Positions 8,860 through 16,363 of a stretch of DNA of 37,212 nt are shown one piece after another. Position 1 is the stretch's first letter, and each line of letters opens with the position of its first letter. The notes under the pieces were generated by a model, which was not told the DNA's origin, searched no databases, and saw only the letters and a list, made by a program, of their open reading frames with translations. The position numbers and the translations under genes are program-made. The DNA comes from an uncultured Bacillaceae bacterium (lineage in GTDB: Bacteria; Bacillota; Bacilli; Bacillales; Alkalibacillaceae): assembly GCA_937958375.1 (NCBI GenBank), contig CALGNY010000264.1, positions 1-37,212 of the forward strand, given 5' to 3'.

Positions 8860-9390
8860 TTATTTTTCCCAAACTTCCTCGATAAACTCGTCACGCCCAG
8901 ACTTTTTCCGGTCTTCCAAGTAATACGCTTCACTTTTTTTATAAAAATCCTGATGTTCTTCCTCCGCTGGATAGAAAGGAACAGCTTCCAAGATTTCCGT
9001 TACGATCGGTTGGTCAAAACGGCCAGATTCTTCAAGCGCCTGCTTGGATTTCTCAGCAATTTTCTTTTGTTCGTCATCATGATAAAAAATGGCTGTGCGA
9101 TATTGAGGACCCCGATCATGAAATTGACCATCCGGATCGGTCGGGTCGATCTGCTTCCAATATAAATCTAAGATAAATTCATACGAGATTTTATCTGAAT
9201 CAAATTCAATTTCAACCGCTTCATAATGTCCTGTATTTCCTTCTTTGACTTGCTCATATGTAGGTTGTTCGATGTGGCCACCTGTATAGCCTGAGGTGAC
9301 GGAATAGACGCCATCCCATTGATCAAATGGCTTGACCATACACCAGAAACATCCACCCGCAAAGGTCGCTTTCTCTTTGTTGCCTTTCAT
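8860..9390 (-). CDS. msrA: Peptide-methionine (S)-S-oxide reductase MsrA
   Basis: Repairs oxidised protein by reducing methionine S-sulfoxide, using thioredoxin as reductant. The catalytic motif GCFWC lies at residues 12-16 with the nucleophilic Cys first; downstream are GYTGG, EAVEIEFD and the GPQYRTAIFYHD block typical of the family. The protein is 176 residues, a normal length, and has no MsrB fusion. The frame extends to a GTG at 9399, but that codon overlaps the ribosome site AGGAGTGA; the ATG at 9390 is eight bases downstream of it and is chosen. Its own extended -10 promoter lies at 9418-9426, just downstream of the terminator of the preceding small gene. Confidence 0.95.
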   Translation of the reverse strand: MKGNKEKATFAGGCFWCMVKPFDQWDGVYSVTSGYTGGHIEQPTYEQVKEGNTGHYEAVEIEFDSDKISYEFILDLYWKQIDPTDPDGQFHDRGPQYRTAIFYHDDEQKKIAEKSKQALEESGRFDQPIVTEILEAVPFYPAEEEHQDFYKKSEAYYLEDRKKSGRDEFIEEVWEK

Positions 9391-9417
9391 TCTTGTCACT
9401 CCTATCTTTATTTAATG

Positions 9418-9426
9418 ATTATATCA
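9418..9426 (-). promoter_or_regulatory. Extended -10 promoter of msrA
   Basis: On the minus strand the sequence TGATATAAT is a perfect extended -10 (TGnTATAAT) and leaves a leader of about 20 bases before the start. No good -35 hexamer is visible, as is acceptable for extended -10 promoters. Confidence 0.45.
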
Positions 9427-9445
9427 TAATGCAAATGATAGCCAG

Positions 9446-9476
9446 TAAAAATGGTCTCGGTTGTAACCCGAGACCA
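9446..9476 (-). terminator. Terminator of the 48-residue membrane protein gene
   Basis: TGGTCTCGG at 9452-9460 pairs with CCGAGACCA at 9468-9476 around a 7-nt loop. On the minus strand the stem is followed by TTTTT. Confidence 0.85.
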
Positions 9477-9481
9477 CATGG

Positions 9482-9628
9482 CTATAACTTTCGTTTTCCA
9501 GTGACAAGTTGGAAGATAAACACAATCCCCGCAATAATCAGTAAAATATGAATTAGTCCACCTGCGACATCGAGGATAAGTCCGATTAGCCAGATGGCAA
9601 TAATGATACCAATAATCCACCAAAGCAT
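9482..9628 (-). CDS. Small membrane protein, lmo0937 family
   Basis: A 48-residue gene easily missed because longer frames overlap it. The product starts MLWWIIGIIIAIWLIG, has two hydrophobic helices (about 3-19 and 24-41) joined by LDVAGG, and ends in the basic tail GKRKL, the pattern of the short lmo0937-type membrane proteins of Listeria and Bacillus. The function of this family is not known to me. The start is supported by AGAGGTGAT five bases before the ATG, a strong terminator right after the stop, and a SigB-type promoter at 9665-9690. Together these make it a complete single-gene transcription unit, probably stress-induced. Confidence 0.85.
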   Translation of the reverse strand: MLWWIIGIIIAIWLIGLILDVAGGLIHILLIIAGIVFIFQLVTGKRKL

Positions 9629-9664
9629 TCGATCACCTCTTTTAAATGACAATTTGGGTATAGA

Positions 9665-9690
9665 TTACCCTTGTTTGTTTCATTTTAAAC
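9665..9690 (-). promoter_or_regulatory. SigB-type promoter of the small membrane protein gene
   Basis: On the minus strand GTTTAA at 9690-9685 and GGGTAA at 9670-9665 are separated by 14 bases, against a SigB consensus of GTTTAA-N12-15-GGGTAT. It leaves a leader of about 30 bases before the ribosome site of the small gene at 9482-9628. Confidence 0.6.
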
Positions 9691-9698
9691 CAAAGCTA

Positions 9699-9726
9699 TT
9701 CTAATGATTTAATTGTTTGTTATAAT
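9699..9726 (+). promoter_or_regulatory. SigA-type promoter of the SCP2-PBP pair
   Basis: A perfect TATAAT at 9721-9726 is preceded by TG at 9718-9719 (extended -10). The best -35 is a poor TTCTAA at 9699-9704 with a 16-base spacer. It lies about 37 bases before the SCP2 start. Confidence 0.5.
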
Positions 9727-9762
9727 AATAGTAGATGACAAAAACTCTTGGGGGATGATGGG

Positions 9763-10080
9763 ATGAAAGAAAAATTGCAGGAATTGGTTGAAAAGATGAA
9801 TGATAATCCTAGTGGTTTGGATCAATTATCTGCTACATATAACTTTTTGCTGACCGATGGAGAGGCCTACTCTGTTGAATTTTTCGACAAAGGGGTAGAG
9901 CTTAGTGACCAAGCATCTGAGAATGCAAGCTGCACATTAAAATTAAAGAAAGACAATCTTCTTAAGCTCATCAGTGGAGATCTTAATGCAACTTCTGCCT
10001 TCATGATGGGAAAAATAAAAGTTGATGGCAATATTGGACTCGCGTTGAAATTGCAAAATGTATTGAACAACTATAGATAG
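9763..10080 (+). CDS. SCP2-like sterol/lipid-carrier domain protein
   Basis: A 105-residue protein that is a single SCP2-type fold. The characteristic pattern is present: a helix with EKLQELVEKMN, beta strands rich in alternating hydrophobics (YNFLLTDGEAYSVEFF, CTLKLKKDNLLKLISGDL) and the conserved end AFMMGKIKVDGNIGLALKLQNVL. Family members bind hydrophobic ligands in a tunnel; the ligand here is unknown. The frame can be opened at a TTG at 9748, but this overlaps the ribosome site GGGGGAT, so the ATG at 9763 is chosen. It is 28 bases upstream of the PBP gene with no terminator between, so the two probably form one transcript. Confidence 0.82.
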   Translation: MKEKLQELVEKMNDNPSGLDQLSATYNFLLTDGEAYSVEFFDKGVELSDQASENASCTLKLKKDNLLKLISGDLNATSAFMMGKIKVDGNIGLALKLQNVLNNYR

Positions 10081-10108
10081 ACAAAGAAAAGAATAGAGGG
10101 GGTTAGGC

Positions 10109-12163
10109 ATGAAAAAGATCGCATGTATTCTTTCAGTCTTTCTGCTTTTTTTAGCGGCATGTTCGGATGATGAAGTTCAATATCCGAATCCAAACGAAAC
10201 GGCTGAAGAGTATGTTGAATTATGGATGAACCATGAGTTTGAAGAGATGTACGAAGAATATTTGAGTGATGAGACGACAGAAGAATTTGCATCCGAAGAT
10301 TTTGTGGAACGATATCCATACTTATATGACGCACTATCAGTTGAAAATCTAACCGTAGAAATATTGCAACAAGAAGAGCTGACAAACGAAGACCTTGAAA
10401 CGATGACCGAATATGAAGTTCCGCTTCAGATTTCTTTTCAAACATTAGCAGGAGAAGTGAGTTATGAAAACACATTACAACTTACTCGCCCGCTTGAAGA
10501 AGAAGAATCTGATGAAGAGAGTGAAGAGGAAGAGGAGACAGAGGATCGCTGGTATGTCGAATGGAATCCATCCTTCATCATGCCTGGAATGGAGCAGGGA
10601 GATGAGGTCCGTTATCAAACAACGCCATCTACACGTGGAGAGATTTTAGACCGGAATGGCAACCAAATTGCTGCAAATGGCGAAGTTTATGAAGTTGGTG
10701 TCACTCTGGCTGATTTTAATGAAAATAACCTCTCACAGTTGGCTGAGATTCTGGAGGTTTCGCCAGAATCCATCCAAGAAAAATACAATCAAAGCTGGGT
10801 GGAAGAGACACATTTTGTTCCGATACGAAAGTTTTTACTCGAAGATGAGGAGATTGTCCAACAAGCGGTAACCATCGGGGGCGTTTCATCGCGAGTCGTT
10901 CCGGAACGCATTTATCCTTATAAGGAAGCTCTGGGGCACCTGACGGGTTATATCGGTCAAGTTACCGCTGAAGATCTAGAGAATTTGGAAGGTGAAGGTT
11001 ATACCTCAACCGATGTGGTCGGTAAACGTGGCCTCGAACAGTTATACGAAAGTGAGCTTCGAGGAATCGATGGGGTAGAACTTTATATCGAAAAACAAAA
11101 CGGTGCCAAAACCCCGGTCGTCACAAGTGAAGCACAAAACGGGAACGACATCCAAGTGACGATTGATGCCGAGCAACAAACACAACTGTTCAGCGTACTT
11201 GAAGAGGAAAAAGGTGCGGCAACGACCATCGACCCAGAAACAGGGGAAGTCACCAGTTTGATCAGCTTACCAAGTTTCGATCCAAATGCGTTTGTCTTGG
11301 GCATCACAGGCGAACAGTATACAGCCATGTCGGAAGACCCGGACCAACCGATGATTAACCGGTTTTCATCCGCATACTCACCAGGTTCCACAATGAAATT
11401 GCTGACAACGGTTGCTGGGCTGAATGCAGGGACGTTAGACCCGGATGAAGTAAAAGAAATCGAGGGCTTACGATGGCAAAAAGACGATTCTTGGGGTGAT
11501 TTTAGGGTTACACGAGTCAGTGCAAACCATGAAGAAGTCGATCTTGAAATCGGATTCAAACATTCTGATAACATTTATTTTGCCATGCAAGGACTGGAAA
11601 TGGGAAGCGACACATTCCAACAAGAATTAGAAGCACTGGGTTTAGGGGAACCGATCCCATTTGAATACCCAATGACAGCTTCCCAAATCTCGAACAGTGG
11701 ACAGTTCGGCTCGGAAGGCCAACTCGCGGATAGTTCATATGGACAAGGAGAAGTCTTGATGAACATCGTCCATTTAACATCGATTTATGGTGGGATCGCT
11801 AACGGTGGCGATGTACAAAAACCTTTATTGTTGAATTCCGAATCACCGGAAGTATGGCTTGAAGATATTGCTACCGAGGAACATGTTTCGCTGTTGCAGG
11901 ACTTGCTTAGAAAAGTCGTAACGGAAGGTACAGCACAATCTGCAGAAATGGATGGCAGAGAGTTGGCTGGAAAAACAGGTACAGCTGAACTCAAATCAAG
12001 CCACGAAGATGACAATGATGCTCAAAATGGGCTATTTATCTCCTATGATCAAAGTCAACCTGATTTTGTATTAGGAATCATGCTGGAAGATGTACAAGAT
12101 TCCGGTGGAAGTGGCTACACCGTTCAAAAAGCGAAAGAATTTTATGATGCGATTGATGAGTAA
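10109..12163 (+). CDS. pbpC: Class B penicillin-binding lipoprotein (PbpC/PBP3-like)
   Basis: Peptidoglycan DD-transpeptidase anchored outside the membrane as a lipoprotein: the signal peptide ends in the lipobox LAAC with C18. An NTF2-like MecA N-terminal domain (about 25-125) is followed by a very acidic Glu-rich linker (about 128-148), a PBP dimerisation domain (165-330) and a transpeptidase domain. Catalytic motifs are STMK at 427-430, SDN at 486-488 and KTG at 622-624, all intact. Length (684) and layout match B. subtilis PbpC and the low-affinity MecA/PBP2a group, but beta-lactam affinity cannot be read from the sequence. ATG follows GAGGGGG. It probably shares a transcript with the SCP2 gene and ends at the terminator at 12171. 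Confidence 0.92.
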   Translation: MKKIACILSVFLLFLAACSDDEVQYPNPNETAEEYVELWMNHEFEEMYEEYLSDETTEEFASEDFVERYPYLYDALSVENLTVEILQQEELTNEDLETMTEYEVPLQISFQTLAGEVSYENTLQLTRPLEEEESDEESEEEEETEDRWYVEWNPSFIMPGMEQGDEVRYQTTPSTRGEILDRNGNQIAANGEVYEVGVTLADFNENNLSQLAEILEVSPESIQEKYNQSWVEETHFVPIRKFLLEDEEIVQQAVTIGGVSSRVVPERIYPYKEALGHLTGYIGQVTAEDLENLEGEGYTSTDVVGKRGLEQLYESELRGIDGVELYIEKQNGAKTPVVTSEAQNGNDIQVTIDAEQQTQLFSVLEEEKGAATTIDPETGEVTSLISLPSFDPNAFVLGITGEQYTAMSEDPDQPMINRFSSAYSPGSTMKLLTTVAGLNAGTLDPDEVKEIEGLRWQKDDSWGDFRVTRVSANHEEVDLEIGFKHSDNIYFAMQGLEMGSDTFQQELEALGLGEPIPFEYPMTASQISNSGQFGSEGQLADSSYGQGEVLMNIVHLTSIYGGIANGGDVQKPLLLNSESPEVWLEDIATEEHVSLLQDLLRKVVTEGTAQSAEMDGRELAGKTGTAELKSSHEDDNDAQNGLFISYDQSQPDFVLGIMLEDVQDSGGSGYTVQKAKEFYDAIDE

Positions 12164-12170
12164 TGATTAC

Positions 12171-12214
12171 AAAAGCTGCCTAGAGGAATTCATACCCTCT
12201 AGGCAGCTTTTTTT
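12171..12214. terminator. Bidirectional rho-independent terminator
   Basis: A 16-bp perfect stem (12171-12186 with 12196-12211) and a 9-nt loop, followed by T on the plus strand and preceded by AAAA, which gives a T-run on the minus strand. It serves both the PBP gene and the convergent glycerophosphodiesterase gene. Confidence 0.92.
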
Positions 12215-13130
12215 AGTTATATCCCATTTCTTCAAGTACCTGAATCATCACATCAGGGCGATCGGTAATAATACCGTCTGCACCTTTTTCAATTAATCTA
12301 CGCATTTCATCTGGATTGTTGATGGTCCAATATTGAAGGTTCATACCAATTCGTTTGGCACCTTCAACTACCGTATCGTCTGTCAGATCAAAACCACTTT
12401 CTGCTTGTGGAATTTGTAGTGCCTCTACACTCGGTTTATAGAAATTCTTCATAAAAAACTTATTGAATATCACAAATTTCGTTACTTCATTTCTTCCGCC
12501 CGAGGTGACAATGTCCGGCCCAGCTTTTTCCCTGAACTTTTCCACAATTTCTTGATCGAATGAGCCAATTAAGACTTGTTCTTTCATATCATACGTTTCA
12601 ATTAAATCGACTAATCGGTCAATGATATAATCGATTTCTTCCTTTGGATTCGTATCTTTTACTTCCAACACGAACTTCATATCCGGAAAGCGCTGAAACA
12701 ATTCTTCAATCGTAACGAGCTGGATGCCCTGATCCCGATATGGATGTTGTCCATCTTTCACGAAATAATGACCCGCATCTAACGCTTTAAGCTCTTCCAA
12801 TGTATGATCAACCACTTTGCCGGTCCCATCAGTCGTTCGGTCAACGGTCGCATCATGGATGGCAATCAGATATCCGTCTTTCGAAACATGGATGTCTGTC
12901 TCCAACACATCCGCACCTAACTCGACTGCATGTTCAAATGCAGGCATCGTACTGGATGGACGGAGATTCTCACCACCTTGGTGAGCAATGACCATCGGCC
13001 GATCACTTTCGAAGAAGGGATGACTTTCCACCTGATGAATTGGAATCAAATTCAGAAATATGTATATTGCCCCCAAAATTAATAGTAACGTACCTAACGC
13101 ACGATACGGATTCTTTTTCTTTTTCCCCAC
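12213..13130 (-). CDS. Membrane-anchored glycerophosphodiester phosphodiesterase
   Basis: Hydrolyses glycerophosphodiesters to glycerol-3-phosphate and an alcohol, acting on lipid or teichoic-acid breakdown products. A basic N-terminus is followed by one membrane helix at about 11-29; the catalytic TIM barrel (45-300) would face outside. Active-site residues are H50 in AHQGGE, E77 and D79 in LETDIH, and H92 in AIHDATVDRTTDGTG; a later EVKD supplies further ligands. The usual HRG opening is HQG here, so the Arg is replaced by Gln. The start is GTG at 13130 with AGGGGGAA nine bases upstream. It is a single gene convergent with the PBP. Family is firm; substrate unknown. Confidence 0.9.
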   Translation of the reverse strand: MGKKKKNPYRALGTLLLILGAIYIFLNLIPIHQVESHPFFESDRPMVIAHQGGENLRPSSTMPAFEHAVELGADVLETDIHVSKDGYLIAIHDATVDRTTDGTGKVVDHTLEELKALDAGHYFVKDGQHPYRDQGIQLVTIEELFQRFPDMKFVLEVKDTNPKEEIDYIIDRLVDLIETYDMKEQVLIGSFDQEIVEKFREKAGPDIVTSGGRNEVTKFVIFNKFFMKNFYKPSVEALQIPQAESGFDLTDDTVVEGAKRIGMNLQYWTINNPDEMRRLIEKGADGIITDRPDVMIQVLEEMGYN

Positions 13131-13290
13131 GAGAATGTTCCCCCTATTCGTTGAAATTATAACATGGATTCCTTCAACAAGAATAAAACATTTCTCAAAT
13201 AAGAACCCATTTAATATTGTAAAATAAAAAACTCATTGAGCGATTTCATATTGACTGTTATCTTCCCAGTTTCCATGGCAATGAAAAAGG

Positions 13291-13315
13291 GTTTAATTGC
13301 TCTCAAGATAGGTAA
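13291..13315 (+). promoter_or_regulatory. Possible SigB-type promoter of the channel gene
   Basis: GTTTAA at 13291-13296 is a perfect SigB -35. AGGTAA at 13310-13315, 13 bases on, matches four of six -10 positions. The leader would be about 35 bases. No convincing SigA promoter was seen in the same gap. Confidence 0.4.
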
Positions 13316-13357
13316 TTAGATTATATAGATTCATTATAGAAGAAAAGGAGTGATACA

Positions 13358-14626
13358 ATGAGCAATATTGAGAACTCTTTTCAATCCATGCTCAATAACT
13401 TAATTCAAGCAATCCCAAACATCATCTATGCATTACTGCTCTTATTATTAGCTTGGGTGATTGCAAAAGCTGTCAAAATGTTAATCACAAAAGGTTTTGT
13501 GAAGATGGGTTTTCACAAAGCGCTCAGCAAAGCACCCATCATCCAAAATAAAGAACAGGGTGAAGAAATATTAAGCATCATCGGTAAAGTTGTCTACTAC
13601 CTCATTTTCATCCTATTCTTACCACCGATTCTTGATGCATTAGGAATGAGATCTGTTTCTCAACCGATCTCCAATATGATGGATCAAATGTTGGCTTACA
13701 TTCCAAATATCATTGCTGCGGCCATCATTTTGGTACTTGGTATTTTTATTGCGAGACTGATCAAGGATTTAGTGTTTAAGTTTCTGCAAAGTTTACACAT
13801 TGATCAATGGTACCGGAGAGTCAATCCTGACCCGACAGAGGATGCTCCTAACCAGTATGCACTTTCCAAAGTGTTGGCAAATGTCGTTTATGTCATTGTT
13901 TTAATTCCCATAATCACTATGGCTTTGGACGCACTGAACATCAACTCCATTTCTGAGCCAATCACAGCTGTATTGAACAATGTATTGAACATGATTCCGA
14001 ATATATTTGTGGCAATTATCCTTGTTGTGGTGGGATATTACATTGCCAAGTTCCTTGGAAACCTATTGCTTAGTGTGCTAAGAGGGACGGGAATCAACCG
14101 TGTTTATGAAGCATTAGGTGTTCGTGAAACCCATAAACCATCGTTTGATTTATCAAAGGTAATCGCGAACATCGTGAAATTCTTAATCATTTTGTTCTTC
14201 ACGGTAGAAGCGCTGAATGTCCTGCAATTAGACGTTCTGAATAATATCGGTAATGCGATTTTGGTCTATCTGCCATTCCTCGTAAGCGCACTGTTAATTT
14301 TAGGAATTGGTTTTTTCCTTGCGAACCTGGTAGACAAATGGATTCGTAATTATACAGGTAGTAAAGCATCAGCTACCATCATGAAATACGCGATCATTGT
14401 TTTTGCGATATTCATGACGCTGGATCAACTACAATTCGCTAAAACGATTGTAAATATTGGTTTCTTGTTGATTCTAGGTGGTCTGATGACCGCATTTGCC
14501 ATAGCATTTGGTGTCGGTGGACGTGACTTTGCAAGAAACCAATTGAACAAGGCAGAGCAAAAAATGAAAAAAGAAAATTCCTCAGATCATTCTCCTGGCA
14601 AAACTGATGAACCTCCGACATTATAA
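13358..14626 (+). CDS. Mechanosensitive-channel-like membrane protein with four TM_helix repeats
   Basis: Integral membrane protein of 422 residues. Four copies of the conserved TM-helix repeat (PF05552 type) are visible, each with a xxIPNIxxAxxxLxxG-like core followed by a basic amphipathic stretch: about 14-50, 108-148, 208-250 and 300-335 (the fourth has YLPFLVSALLILGIG). The C-terminal part has AIAFGVGGRDFA, as in proteins annotated as small-conductance mechanosensitive channels of Firmicutes. The tail is basic and hydrophilic. It may relieve turgor on osmotic downshock, but the full MscS beta domain is not seen, so gating by tension is inferred from the annotation tradition of the family. 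ATG follows AAAAGGAGTG. A SigB-like sequence lies upstream. Confidence 0.8.
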   Translation: MSNIENSFQSMLNNLIQAIPNIIYALLLLLLAWVIAKAVKMLITKGFVKMGFHKALSKAPIIQNKEQGEEILSIIGKVVYYLIFILFLPPILDALGMRSVSQPISNMMDQMLAYIPNIIAAAIILVLGIFIARLIKDLVFKFLQSLHIDQWYRRVNPDPTEDAPNQYALSKVLANVVYVIVLIPIITMALDALNINSISEPITAVLNNVLNMIPNIFVAIILVVVGYYIAKFLGNLLLSVLRGTGINRVYEALGVRETHKPSFDLSKVIANIVKFLIILFFTVEALNVLQLDVLNNIGNAILVYLPFLVSALLILGIGFFLANLVDKWIRNYTGSKASATIMKYAIIVFAIFMTLDQLQFAKTIVNIGFLLILGGLMTAFAIAFGVGGRDFARNQLNKAEQKMKKENSSDHSPGKTDEPPTL

Positions 14627-14637
14627 GGAAACGCTAA

Positions 14638-14680
14638 ACAGTCCGCTACCCCGGATTACGGGTAGTGGACTGTATTTTTT
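14638..14680 (+). terminator. Rho-independent terminator after the channel gene
   Basis: ACAGTCCGCTACCC at 14638-14651 pairs with 14660-14673 over 14 bp (one G-U), with an 8-nt loop, followed by TTTTTT on the plus strand. It may also help end the convergent SOD gene, whose side has a weaker T-run. Confidence 0.88.
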
Positions 14681-14714
14681 GTATCAACATTAAAGCAGAC
14701 AAAATGTTCTTGTT

Positions 14715-15659
14715 TTAAAATGGTTGCCACATCACCTGTTTTGCTTTCTCCAACCGTTTTGCAACAGAATCCCAACAGACGACGTTCCACCAGCGATCGA
14801 CATATTTATTCTTCTCATTTTTATATTGGAGATAATAGGCATGCTCCCAAACGTCTAATACGAGCAGAGGAATAACGTCCCACTGGGTCAGGTTTTGATG
14901 TTTTTCCGCTTGTAATATCTCCAATCGATGCGAACGAGGAGACCACACAAGAATGGCCCAACCGACACCTTCCACTTGTTTTGCCGCTTCAGAGAAATGT
15001 TTTTTAAATGAATCGAAGCTGCCAAAAGATTTCTCTATACATTTCAACAAACTTCCGGTCGGTTTGCCTCCACCTTCCGGACTCATGATGTCCCAAAAGA
15101 TTGTATGCAAATAATGTCCGGCCCCGTTAAACGCCGCTTCACGCTCCCAATGTTTGATCAAATTGAAATCATTCGTTCTGCGTGCTTTTTCCATTTCTTT
15201 TTCTGCTTTATTCAGATTGTCGACATAGCTTTGGTGGTGTTTTGTATGATGTAGCCGCATAATTTCACGGTCGATATATGGCTCCAATGCATCGTAAGAG
15301 TAGGGAAGGGGAGGGAGCTTATGTCCACCAATGGGAACTGGATTTTTCTTGGTATCCGTCTGTTTTTTGTCGTGCACTTTTTTCGGTTTTTGGTTCATGA
15401 ATGCGCGGTACCCTTGATATAAATTTGACGCTTGCTGTTGCAAGTCATTCATCAAACTCACCTGGAGTGCTTGTGGGTTATCTTTATAATAGTTCACATC
15501 CTTCATTACTTTTTCAAACTGGCCTTGTAGCTTAGCGATTGAATCGGATTGCATGACCGCCATCGGATTGTTTTCTAACTCCTCCATGACGCCATTGAAT
15601 TGTTGTAGCCACTGATCCATTTCATTGACATAGTTGTGAAGAGAATTTCGATTTTCCAT
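14715..15659 (-). CDS. Fe/Mn superoxide dismutase with N-terminal extension (SodF-like)
   Basis: Converts superoxide to hydrogen peroxide and oxygen. The dismutase domain starts at HKLPPLPYSYDALEPYID (113-130) and is complete. Metal ligands are H137 in LHHTKHH, H185 in YLHTIFW, D269 and H273 in DVWEHAYYLQY. Before it lie about 112 extra residues: a predicted helical, Gln/Asn-rich, possibly coiled-coil region (8-90) and a Lys-rich linker (91-108). B. subtilis SodF and its Bacillus relatives also carry such an extension, unlike SodA of about 200 residues. No signal peptide is seen. ATG is preceded by AAGGAGGT. The choice of metal (Fe or Mn) cannot be settled from motifs alone. A SigB-like sequence lies about 115 bases upstream. 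Confidence 0.92.
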   Translation of the reverse strand: MENRNSLHNYVNEMDQWLQQFNGVMEELENNPMAVMQSDSIAKLQGQFEKVMKDVNYYKDNPQALQVSLMNDLQQQASNLYQGYRAFMNQKPKKVHDKKQTDTKKNPVPIGGHKLPPLPYSYDALEPYIDREIMRLHHTKHHQSYVDNLNKAEKEMEKARRTNDFNLIKHWEREAAFNGAGHYLHTIFWDIMSPEGGGKPTGSLLKCIEKSFGSFDSFKKHFSEAAKQVEGVGWAILVWSPRSHRLEILQAEKHQNLTQWDVIPLLVLDVWEHAYYLQYKNEKNKYVDRWWNVVCWDSVAKRLEKAKQVMWQPF

Positions 15660-15775
15660 TGACCTACCTCCTTAATGATTCACCTATCTGTATGAAAAGA
15701 GGTAAGAAAAAGTTAGTCTTTTATCATGATTGGGAGAAATTAGTGTAGGAATTAACAAGGGGTAGAATAGGATGG

Positions 15776-15800
15776 TTACCGTAACAAATTTGTTTAAAAC
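15776..15800 (-). promoter_or_regulatory. Possible SigB-type promoter of the SOD gene
   Basis: On the minus strand GTTTTA at 15800-15795 and CGGTAA at 15781-15776 are 13 bases apart, each one or two mismatches from the SigB consensus. It starts directly after the terminator of the upstream yndM-like gene, but the leader of about 110 bases is long. Confidence 0.3.
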
Positions 15801-15835
15801 ATAAAAGCACTTCTGTCAAAATAGGCAGAAGTGCT
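15801..15835 (-). terminator. Terminator of the yndM-like gene
   Basis: AGCACTTCTG at 15806-15815 pairs perfectly with CAGAAGTGCT at 15826-15835 around a 10-nt loop. On the minus strand the stem runs into TTTTAT. It lies 10 bases after the stop codon. Confidence 0.85.
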
Positions 15836-15845
15836 GGCGTGCAAC

Positions 15846-16280
15846 TCAGTATTTATCATCGTCTTCTTCAATGAGCGGATCAATTTCTTCCGATGCTTCT
15901 GTTTGTAGGTCGTACCTTCGTTGACCGGTGTTATTTTCTTCATCCATTTGCGTACCAACCGTATTGTGGAAGAAAACCTCAAAAAGGGTGACACCAACTG
16001 CAGACAACAAACTGGCGGTCGTTAAGTTTCCTTCGAACGCGTATGCATCTATCAAAAAATAAACTGCAGCGAACACAAGCCCGAAGTCAATGATCGAAGC
16101 GACAATATTATTTGTCCTCGGCAAAATGACCAAGTCACCAATCAAATAAGAAGCAATGGTAATCGTCAATGAAATCCAAAAAACATTCATGAAAGCCACG
16201 TCGAAAATCAAACCAAGAATAACATATAAAAGTACTAATGTTGCGACAAACTTACTCAAAATCAAACTAAAATGATTCAT
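15846..16280 (-). CDS. YndM-like membrane protein (DUF2512)
   Basis: A 144-residue protein with four hydrophobic helices (about 5-25, 28-50, 60-80 and 88-108) and an acidic cytoplasmic tail of about 35 residues ending in EEDDDKY. The opening MNHFSLILSKFVATLV, the internal GDLVILPRTNN and the overall length fit the DUF2512/YndM family of Bacillus, whose role is unknown. The frame extends to an ATG at 16301, but the ribosome site AAAGGGG lies inside that extension; the ATG at 16280 is seven bases downstream of it (a second ATG at 16283 is possible). Single gene with its own terminator. Confidence 0.82.
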   Translation of the reverse strand: MNHFSLILSKFVATLVLLYVILGLIFDVAFMNVFWISLTITIASYLIGDLVILPRTNNIVASIIDFGLVFAAVYFLIDAYAFEGNLTTASLLSAVGVTLFEVFFHNTVGTQMDEENNTGQRRYDLQTEASEEIDPLIEEDDDKY

Positions 16281-16363
16281 CATCAAACCCCTTTCAATCA
16301 TTTAGTCTTATCATTTGATTTTTTTGGGATGCTATTCGCGGAATGATAATGTTTTCGTTTTAA

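Noticed and set aside
9408..9623. 71-codon minus-strand frame over the small membrane protein region
   Set aside because: It is rich in Cys, Tyr and Thr with no family likeness, and it lies in another frame of the true 48-residue gene at 9482-9628, which has its own ribosome site, promoter and terminator.
10071..10475. 134-codon frame antisense to the PBP gene
   Set aside because: It lies opposite well-conserved lipoprotein and MecA-type coding sequence and has no ribosome site; it is a shadow frame.
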